Assembly: GCF_015665295.1 (NCBI RefSeq)
Contig: NZ_JADFAJ010000001.1
Coordinates: 186,001 to 250,000 of the forward strand
Direction: 5' to 3'
Origin: Maricaulis sp.
GTDB taxonomy: Bacteria > Pseudomonadota > Alphaproteobacteria > Caulobacterales > Maricaulaceae
DNA: 64,000 nucleotides
Shown piece by piece: positions 57,893 through 64,000 of this stretch. The notes below the pieces were generated by a model. That model was given only the letters and a program-made list of their open reading frames with translations. It made no database searches and was not told where the DNA came from. The position numbers were made by a program, and so were the translations under genes. How positions within the stretch are numbered: the first letter of the stretch is position 1; each line of letters begins with the position of its first letter.

Positions 57893-59449
57893 ATGCCTTT
57901 CCAGGGCCTGTTCAATCTGTGTGCCCGCTTCTGCGAGGAGACCCGCGGCAATGTGGCGACGATCTTCGCCCTGTCGCTGGTGCCGGTGGCGCTTTTGTCC
58001 GGCGGGGCGGTTGATCTCAGCCAGTCGATGAATGCGCGCTCACGCCTCGCCCAGGCGCTCGACGCGGCGGCACTGGCGGTCGGGGTCAATACAACGCTGT
58101 CGAACGCCCAGGCAACGCAGATCGCCAATGATTTCATTGCCGCGAACTATCCCGGCCGCGAACTGGGTGTGGTTCAGAACGTTAATGTCCGCATTGATGA
58201 GGCGACGGACACCGTCACGGTCACCGGCGAAGCCCGGGTCCAGACGACCATGCTCGGCATGGCCGGCATTGATTACATCACCGTGCACTGGGAGAGCGAG
58301 GTCCAGCGGGCCCGTCAACGCCTCGAACTGGTGATGGTGCTCGACAATACCGGCTCGATGGGTGGCTCCAAGATCCGCAATCTGCGCGACAGCGCCGAGC
58401 TTCTGACCGAGATCCTGTTTGATGCGGCGGACGATCCGCGGGATGTCAAGATCGGCCTGGTGCCCTTCGCATCCACGGTGAATGTCGGCACCAATTACGA
58501 GCGCGCCTGGTGGCTGGACCCCGATGCACTCTCTCCGATCCATGCCGAATGGGCCGGCGGCAACCCGGTCGAGGTTGAAACCTGTACGGGCCGGGGCCGG
58601 CGCCGTCGTTGCGAGACCGAGGAGATCTGGGTCAATCACTGGGACCTGTTCGACCAGCTGCGAAACACCACGTGGGAGGGCTGCGTTGAAGCCCGACCGA
58701 TCCCGATGGATATCGACGACACCCCGCCGAGCGTCGGCAATCCGAGCACGCTCTTCGTGCCCTATTTCGCACCGGACGAGCCGGATAACGGCAGCTATTC
58801 CAACAGCTACCTCAATGACGGAGTCAATGGCGGGGTCGGGACCCGCCTGCAGGCGCTCGACAAGTACGACAATGGCCGTCCGAGCCGCGAGGGGCCGAAC
58901 CGGTCCTGCACCACGACGCCGGTCACGCCGCTGACCTCGACCGAGCGCACGGTCCTCGACGCGATCGACGACATGGACGCCAGTGGTACCACCAATATCC
59001 CCAACGGGGTCGGATGGGGCATCCGGCTCATTTCGCCCGGCGCGCCCTTCACCGAAGGCTCCGCCTGGGACGATGATGAATACATCAAGGCGATGGTGAT
59101 CCTCACCGATGGGAACAATGTCATGAGCGGGCGCAATACCGGCCAGATGTCGGATTATGAAGCCTATGGCTATGTGGCTGACGGGCGCCTTGGCCGTCGC
59201 TCGTCGAGCAGCAATGTCCTGTCCAACGAGCTGGACGACCGGACCGAGGCCGCCTGCGCCTATGCCAAATCGCTGGGCATCCGTGTCTACACCATCACCT
59301 TCCAGGTCAATTCAAGCTCGACCCGCGACCTGATGCGCGGCTGCGCCAGCAATCCGAGCCTGTATTTCGACTCGCCGTCATCGGAAGCGCTGGAAGACGC
59401 GTTCGAGATGATTGCCGGCGACCTGACAAACCTGCGCCTGTCGCGTTGA
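57893..59449 (+). CDS. TadG-like pilus-assembly vWA protein, copy 2
   Basis: A 518-residue tandem paralog of the gene before it, with the same Tad_N helix (RGNVATIFALSLVPVALLSGGAVDLSQSMNARSRLAQALDAAALAVG, 21-67) and MIDAS (VMVLDNTGSMGGSK, about 148-161; VILTDGNN about 397). It carries an insert between the two halves (VEVETCTGRGRRRRCETEE, about 222-240) with an extra Cys pair that copy 1 lacks. Both end with DLTNLRLSR. The 94-bp gap contains no terminator, so the two are probably co-transcribed. Confidence 0.87.
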   Translation: MPFQGLFNLCARFCEETRGNVATIFALSLVPVALLSGGAVDLSQSMNARSRLAQALDAAALAVGVNTTLSNAQATQIANDFIAANYPGRELGVVQNVNVRIDEATDTVTVTGEARVQTTMLGMAGIDYITVHWESEVQRARQRLELVMVLDNTGSMGGSKIRNLRDSAELLTEILFDAADDPRDVKIGLVPFASTVNVGTNYERAWWLDPDALSPIHAEWAGGNPVEVETCTGRGRRRRCETEEIWVNHWDLFDQLRNTTWEGCVEARPIPMDIDDTPPSVGNPSTLFVPYFAPDEPDNGSYSNSYLNDGVNGGVGTRLQALDKYDNGRPSREGPNRSCTTTPVTPLTSTERTVLDAIDDMDASGTTNIPNGVGWGIRLISPGAPFTEGSAWDDDEYIKAMVILTDGNNVMSGRNTGQMSDYEAYGYVADGRLGRRSSSSNVLSNELDDRTEAACAYAKSLGIRVYTITFQVNSSSTRDLMRGCASNPSLYFDSPSSEALEDAFEMIAGDLTNLRLSR

Positions 59450-59497
59450 ACGACAGGCGCCAGGGCGTCTCGGATGTCAGGAAAGGCCGGAGCGTGA

Positions 59498-60202
59498 TCA
59501 GCCCGGCAGGTCGAGCAGTTCCAGCTCGAAGACCAGTGCCATGTTGGGGCCGATCGGGCCGCCCGGCGTGCCGCGCATGCCATAACCCAGATCGGGATGG
59601 ATGAAGAGCTCCCAACGCTCGCCGACCCGCATCAGCGGCAGGGCTTCGACCCAGCCGGCGATCAGGCGATCAGACGGGAAGGTGGCCGGCTCGCCGCGCG
59701 AATAGGAGCTGTCGAACTCCTCGCCATTGAGCAGCTGCCCGCGATAGTGGACCGTCACCATGTCGCCACGCATCGGGCTGGCGCCGTCATCGGACGCCGT
59801 GCGGATCCGGAAAGTCAGCCCGGACGGCAGGCGGAAGACGCAGGGCTCGCGCACAATGTCGTTGAGATAGTCGTCGGCGAGAACACCATTGGCGGCCGCA
59901 TCGGTCGAATCGGCCGGCAGATCAACCATCGGGATCGTGGCGCCTTCATCGACCGTGCAGGCCCGTGCCTCGTCAACGATCACCTGGCGGGCAATCAGCT
60001 GATCAAGATTGGGGACGACGCGCTCGGCGAGCGCGAGGCGGGCGCGCAGGGCGGCTTCATCGCCGGTCGCGATGGTTTCGGTATTGGTTGATTGGGTTGC
60101 CATGGTCTCTGGTGTTCTCGGGTTTGAAGCGGTGGCGTCCGGGTCGGAACAGGCCGACAGCGCCAGGGCGCAGCAGGTCGCGGCTAGGGCAAAACGGATC
60201 AT
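59498..60202 (-). CDS. FKBP-type peptidyl-prolyl isomerase lipoprotein
   Basis: A 234-residue lipoprotein: signal peptide MIRFALAATCCALALSACS with lipobox LSAC (Cys18). The C-terminal domain (about 135-232) is FKBP: GDMVTVHYRGQLLNGEEFDSSYSRGEP, LIAGWVEALPLMRVGERWELFIHPDLGYG and MALVFELELLDL. The N-terminal 100 residues are a helical spacer with two Cys outside the lipobox (about 92 and 126), which may form a disulfide. A periplasmic folding helper. Followed by the M16 peptidase gene upstream with 24 bp gap. Confidence 0.9.
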   Translation of the reverse strand: MIRFALAATCCALALSACSDPDATASNPRTPETMATQSTNTETIATGDEAALRARLALAERVVPNLDQLIARQVIVDEARACTVDEGATIPMVDLPADSTDAAANGVLADDYLNDIVREPCVFRLPSGLTFRIRTASDDGASPMRGDMVTVHYRGQLLNGEEFDSSYSRGEPATFPSDRLIAGWVEALPLMRVGERWELFIHPDLGYGMRGTPGGPIGPNMALVFELELLDLPG

Positions 60203-60226
60203 GATCTCTGTCCTGTCAGCTGGGTG

Positions 60227-63091
60227 TTATTCGGCGTCACGCGGCAGGATGGTGACACGCCAGGTGCGCTCGGGCGAGAGGTAGGTCGCAGCCAGCCCGA
60301 CCAGATCCTCACGGGTGACCGCCTCGTAATCGCTGCGGATCGTGCGAATGCGGTCGAGGCGCTCAGGATGGGCCCAGGACTGGGCCAGCCAGGACATCCA
60401 GGCACCATTATTCTCCATCGCATTCTCGATCTGCTCGAGCATGGGACGGCGGGCCCGCAGGACTTCGTCCTCGCTGATCGCACCGGAGGCGAGATCGGCC
60501 GCCAGCTCATTGATCGCAGCATAGGTCTGGTCGACGGTCTCGATCCGGACATCGGCGCCGACATAGAGATAGCCATAATCGGGATAGACGTCCGACTCGG
60601 AGGCCGCATTGGACGCCGAATAGGTCAGCCCCTCACGCTCGCGCAGGCGTTCGGTCAGCTTGAGATCAAACACCGCGTTCAGCAGGGCCATTGCGCGGGT
60701 ACGGGCCGGATCGCTGTCGTCAAAGGTCGGCCAGTAGACATTGGCACGGGCCTGGTTGGCCGGACCGTTATGGCGCAGCACGACCGGATCGGCGACCGCA
60801 TCAGGGAAGACGATCGTGCGTGCCTCATCATAATCGGGCCAGCTGTCGGCGCGGGCCGGCAGGGCGCCCAGCGTCGGGGCCAGCGCCCCGATCAGGTCTG
60901 CCTCGGAGACATCGCCGACAATGGTGACCTCGATCGGCGCCCGCTCCAGCGCCGGCGCGAGGAAGGCTTCGATCGCCGCCATATCGACACCGGCGACCTG
61001 TTCCGGATCGGGCAGGCCATAGCGCTCATCGCCGGAGCGGATCAGGCGCGAGACTTCCGCGGACATCACGCCGCCCGGTGTGGAATAGGAGTTGCGACGG
61101 ATTTCCGGGATCAGGGCCTGGAACTGGTCCAGCCCCTCCTGGCGCCAGCCCGGATCGGTCAGGAAGGCGGTCAGCAGGTCCATCTGGACGCGCAGGTCAC
61201 CGGGCGTGGTTGCCGTGTTGAAGCTGAAACTGTCATCACCGACGCTGAAGCTGTAGCCGATATTGCGACCGGCCAGCACCCGGCCAAGATCGTCGGACGA
61301 GTGCTCGCCGAGACCGGCGGCGGTGAAAACCGAGCCGGCAATAATATCGACCGCCGGCATGGCGCGCGGCTCGAGCTCGCCGCGCCCGAAATCGAGACGG
61401 ACACGCACAGTGCGATCCTCGAACCCGGTCGGCTTGAAGGTGACGGCCACACCATTCTCGAATTGCAGGCGAACCAGGCCGAGATCAGCGATTTCCTCGC
61501 GCGAGACAATCGTCCCCGCCGTCCCGAAGTCGGTATAGGCAAAGCTCAGATCGCCATGGTCTTCGGGGGCTTCGACCGGCTGGCTGGCGCTGGTCTGCCA
61601 GGCGTCGACCAGACGGGTCTGGGCATCATCCATTTCCACCGAGGTAGCGAGGAAGAGCAGCGGCTCGACATCCGCCCACTGGGCACGGAAGGCTTGACTG
61701 ACCGCCTCCGGCGTTACCTGCGGCAGGGTTTCCTCGAAACGCTCCAGCATGGATTGCGGTGTGGTCAAGACCTGGTCGGAACGCCAGTTCGACCAGATCT
61801 GGTCAGACAGGTTGGCGGTCTGGCGGGTACCGGCCTGCTCCGCGCCATCCCGTAGGGCGGTGTGGAGATTGGCGATCTGTTCGTCGAGTTCGGCCTGGGT
61901 GAAACCATGCTCGATCGCGCGCCGCAATTCCTGCTCGACGCTTGCAACCGCCTCTTCCCAGCGGTCCGGGCGCGCAATGGTGAGGACACTGGCGCGGTCG
62001 GCGACGCCGAAATCCGTGCCATGATTGGCGGCGGCCTGGATCAGCGGCGAATTGCCGGCACTGGTGAGCGTGGCGAAACGGCGACCGAGAATGGCATCGC
62101 CGATATTGGCCAGATTGTTGTCGAAGCGCGCCGCCGCACTGTCCAGCACGGTCTGGTGCGGGCGTACGGCGTCAACGGTGAAGATTGTGTAGAGTTCAGC
62201 ATCGAAGAAATATCCTGCCGAGATCGGACGGTCGTCGGCGACCGTGCCGATTTCCGGGTCGGGCCTCGGATTGTCGATACCGGTCCAGTCGGCAAAACTG
62301 GCTTCGATCTGGGCGATGGCTGCGGCCGGATCAATATCGCCGACCACGACAACCATGCCGCGCTCGGGCGTGTAATAGTTTTCATAGTAATCGACAAAAC
62401 GGTCGCGCTGCGCCGTCTCAAGCACTTCGGTCGTGCCGATTGCGTCGCGATCAGGGATCAGCGTGTCGGGCAGGCGGAAACGCCACAGCGCATTGTTCCA
62501 GCGCCGGATCGGCGTGTTGCGGACCCGCTCCTCGGACAGGACAACGCCGCGTTCGCGATCAATCGCTTCGGGATCCATCAGCAATTCGCTGGCGGTCTGC
62601 CGCATCAGGAAGAGCGCCGTTTCAACCGCCTCGTCGCCGGCATCCGGCAGGTCGAGCTGATAGCCCACCGTCTCATAGCCGGTGAAGGCATTGGTATCCG
62701 GCCCGAACTGCAAGCCATAGCGCTCGAGCAGCGGCACCATCTCGCCCTCGGGAACCTCCGTCGACCCGTTGAAGGCCATGTGTTCAATGAAGTGGGCCAG
62801 GCCCCGTTGATCATCCGCCTCCCCCAGCGACCCCATGTTGAAGACCATGCGGACCGAGGCGACATTCGGCGGCGTCTGATTGGCCCGCACGGCGTAGCGC
62901 AGACCATTGTCGAGCCGGCCGTAGATGATGTCCGGGTCAGCCGGCAGGTCGGTGACCTCGTGCACGAAGGCATAGCCGGTCGGCAGCGCTGGTGCATCCG
63001 AAGCCGCGTCCTGGGCCGGCTGGCAGGCCGCCAGCCCAAACACCAGCGCCAGCGCCGCAACGCTCATTCTCCAGCCGTGTCCAACCGTCAT
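60227..63091 (-). CDS. M16 family metallopeptidase lipoprotein
   Basis: A 954-residue pitrilysin/insulinase-like zinc peptidase. Signal peptide with lipobox FGLAAC (Cys22), then the inverse zinc site HFIEH in QRGLAHFIEHMAFNGS (about 80-95), with the distal Glu in the QLDLPDAGDEAVETALFLM region (about 140-160). Four M16 domains are present (Peptidase_M16, M16_C, and a second inactive pair) ending ERTWRVTILPRD. Start ATG 63091 follows GGGAG. Periplasmic or outer-membrane-tethered degradation of peptides is likely; the substrate is unknown. It lies upstream of the FKBP lipoprotein. Confidence 0.93.
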   Translation of the reverse strand: MTVGHGWRMSVAALALVFGLAACQPAQDAASDAPALPTGYAFVHEVTDLPADPDIIYGRLDNGLRYAVRANQTPPNVASVRMVFNMGSLGEADDQRGLAHFIEHMAFNGSTEVPEGEMVPLLERYGLQFGPDTNAFTGYETVGYQLDLPDAGDEAVETALFLMRQTASELLMDPEAIDRERGVVLSEERVRNTPIRRWNNALWRFRLPDTLIPDRDAIGTTEVLETAQRDRFVDYYENYYTPERGMVVVVGDIDPAAAIAQIEASFADWTGIDNPRPDPEIGTVADDRPISAGYFFDAELYTIFTVDAVRPHQTVLDSAAARFDNNLANIGDAILGRRFATLTSAGNSPLIQAAANHGTDFGVADRASVLTIARPDRWEEAVASVEQELRRAIEHGFTQAELDEQIANLHTALRDGAEQAGTRQTANLSDQIWSNWRSDQVLTTPQSMLERFEETLPQVTPEAVSQAFRAQWADVEPLLFLATSVEMDDAQTRLVDAWQTSASQPVEAPEDHGDLSFAYTDFGTAGTIVSREEIADLGLVRLQFENGVAVTFKPTGFEDRTVRVRLDFGRGELEPRAMPAVDIIAGSVFTAAGLGEHSSDDLGRVLAGRNIGYSFSVGDDSFSFNTATTPGDLRVQMDLLTAFLTDPGWRQEGLDQFQALIPEIRRNSYSTPGGVMSAEVSRLIRSGDERYGLPDPEQVAGVDMAAIEAFLAPALERAPIEVTIVGDVSEADLIGALAPTLGALPARADSWPDYDEARTIVFPDAVADPVVLRHNGPANQARANVYWPTFDDSDPARTRAMALLNAVFDLKLTERLREREGLTYSASNAASESDVYPDYGYLYVGADVRIETVDQTYAAINELAADLASGAISEDEVLRARRPMLEQIENAMENNGAWMSWLAQSWAHPERLDRIRTIRSDYEAVTREDLVGLAATYLSPERTWRVTILPRDAE

Positions 63092-63182
63092 GCCAATCTC
63101 CCATGGGCGCGTATTCGGGGCAAAACCTAGTGTCCACCGGACCATTGTCGAGTGAATTAGCGGCAAGTTGCGGGTTGTGTGA

Positions 63183-64000
63183 TCAGCCGGTTACCCGATC
63201 GAACGGATCATGCTCGGCGACCCAGTGACCCGTCTCGACTTCCATCAGCTGCGGGCGGTATTGCTCGGCATCGGCATCATCGATCAGCTTCGACTTCATG
63301 AAGCGAAGCTGGGCACGGGTATCCATCGGCGATGGCAATTCGCCGTCCAGCTTGACGCGGACGCGCGCCTTCTCCACGACCGGATCCGGCACCGGCACGG
63401 CCGAGATCAGGGCCTGGGTATAGGGGTGGCGGGCATCCTCGTAGATCTGGTCGCGGTCAGCCAGTTCGACCACCCGGCCCAGATACAGCACCATGACACG
63501 GTGGGAGATCTCGCGGACGACCGAGAGGTCGTGCGAGATGAAGATCATCGACAGGTCCATTTCCTGCTGCAGCTTGATCAGAAGCTCGACAATCTGGGCC
63601 TGGATCGACACATCGAGTGCGGAAACCGCCTCGTCGCAGATCACCAGCTTGGGCCGCAGGATCATGGCGCGGGCAATGCCGACACGCTGGTTCTGGCCGC
63701 CGGACAGCTCATGCGGATAGCGGTTGATCATGTTCGGATCGAGACCGACCTTCTCCATCATCTCCTTGACCATCGCCTCGCGTTCCTTGCGGCCCATCGC
63801 CTTGCGGAAGGTCAGCATCGGCTCTTCGATCGAGGCCCCGATCGTCATGCGCGGGTCGAGCGAGGCCAGCGGGTCCTGGAAAACGATCTGGAATTCTTCA
63901 CGCGCCTTGCGCAGCTCGTCGCGCTTGAGACCGAGCAGATCGCGACCGATCCAGGACACCGCACCGTCCTGGGCCGGAACCAGTCGCAGGACCGCCCGGG
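63183..64000 (-). CDS. Oligopeptide ABC transporter ATP-binding protein (5' end beyond window)
   Basis: The C-terminal part of an OppF/DppF-type ATPase. EFQIVFQDPLASLDPRMTIGASIEEPM holds the Q-loop, YPHELSGGQNQRVGIARAMILRPKLVICDEAVSALDVSIQAQIVELL the signature and Walker B, and FISHDLSVV the switch His. The tail from HPYTQALISAVPVPDP is the oligopeptide transporter C-terminal signature. The reading continues past 63959 to the window edge, so Walker A is not seen. Further opp/dpp genes should lie beyond the edge. It energises peptide uptake. Confidence 0.92.
   Translation of the reverse strand, partial: RAVLRLVPAQDGAVSWIGRDLLGLKRDELRKAREEFQIVFQDPLASLDPRMTIGASIEEPMLTFRKAMGRKEREAMVKEMMEKVGLDPNMINRYPHELSGGQNQRVGIARAMILRPKLVICDEAVSALDVSIQAQIVELLIKLQQEMDLSMIFISHDLSVVREISHRVMVLYLGRVVELADRDQIYEDARHPYTQALISAVPVPDPVVEKARVRVKLDGELPSPMDTRAQLRFMKSKLIDDADAEQYRPQLMEVETGHWVAEHDPFDRVTG

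Noticed and set aside
60224-61855. Plus-strand open frame of over 500 codons over the M16 peptidase gene
   Set aside because: The opposite strand encodes an intact M16 peptidase with HFIEH; the sense-strand translation is low-complexity Arg/Gly/Asp-rich and has no motif.

Overview
This is a high-GC (roughly 64 % by eye), densely packed chromosomal stretch of an alphaproteobacterium. The gene content points to the Caulobacterales/Maricaulales side of the class: GapR (UPF0335), RcdA (DUF1465), TrcR (DUF1013), DUF1192, a three-gene transhydrogenase, an alternative ubiquinol oxidase, Tad-type vWA proteins and SqdB. A Maricaulis-like marine bacterium is my inference; no rRNA or tRNA is present to confirm it. 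I see no transposase, integrase, prophage or CRISPR array. The accessory-looking elements are a ccdAB toxin-antitoxin pair and two palindromic intergenic elements.

Layout. 1-5.2 kb: truncated iron-type alcohol dehydrogenase, Tat-exported dienelactone hydrolase, rpmJ, HAD phosphatase and a pair of acyl-CoA dehydrogenases that look like the two chains of a heteromer. 5.3-12 kb: MASE1/CHASE/PAS histidine kinase with a coupled response regulator, TPR protein, two small hypotheticals, GapR and an ASCH protein. 12.1-15.9 kb: NtrC-type sigma-54 activator divergent from a CPBP protease gene that carries a near-consensus sigma-54 promoter, then a hydrolase. 15.9-18.7 kb: DesKR-like two-component operon led by a membrane protein, then a cytochrome oxidase subunit IV-like gene. 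18.8-21.7 kb: pntAA-pntAB-pntB. 21.7-28.5 kb: an 11-residue-repeat secreted protein, methyltransferase, DUF4269, DksA-like and DinB proteins, an ABC exporter, and an HxlR regulator divergent from an SDR/isomerase operon. 28.6-34.8 kb: rpsU (apparently with an ATC start), COQ9-like and alternative oxidase genes, a phosphoesterase, purEK, a diguanylate cyclase and ubiX. 34.9-40.1 kb: DUF465, TPR, SDR, trcR, quinone reductase, rcdA and rpmE. 40.2-47.5 kb: ccdAB, an ExbB/OmpA motor-like pair, azoreductase, efp-suhB, a Sel1 protein and thiE. 47.6-49.3 kb: two secreted proteins sharing one domain. 49.4-54.4 kb: gap-pgk-fba and sqdB, with two matching LacI-type operator sequences. 54.4-64 kb: argE-grpB-like pair, tandem TadG-like vWA proteins, FKBP lipoprotein, M16 peptidase lipoprotein and the end of an oligopeptide ABC ATPase.

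Functional themes. Quinone/NADPH economy: transhydrogenase, UbiX, COQ9, alternative oxidase and quinone reductases. Central carbon flow: gap, pgk and aldolase with a shared operator. Cell-cycle control: GapR, RcdA, TrcR and a GGDEF protein. Regulation: two two-component pairs, an orphan sigma-54 activator and HxlR. Most convergent gene pairs are separated by strong bidirectional hairpin terminators, and several (22.0 kb, 30.45 kb) overlap at their stop codons.
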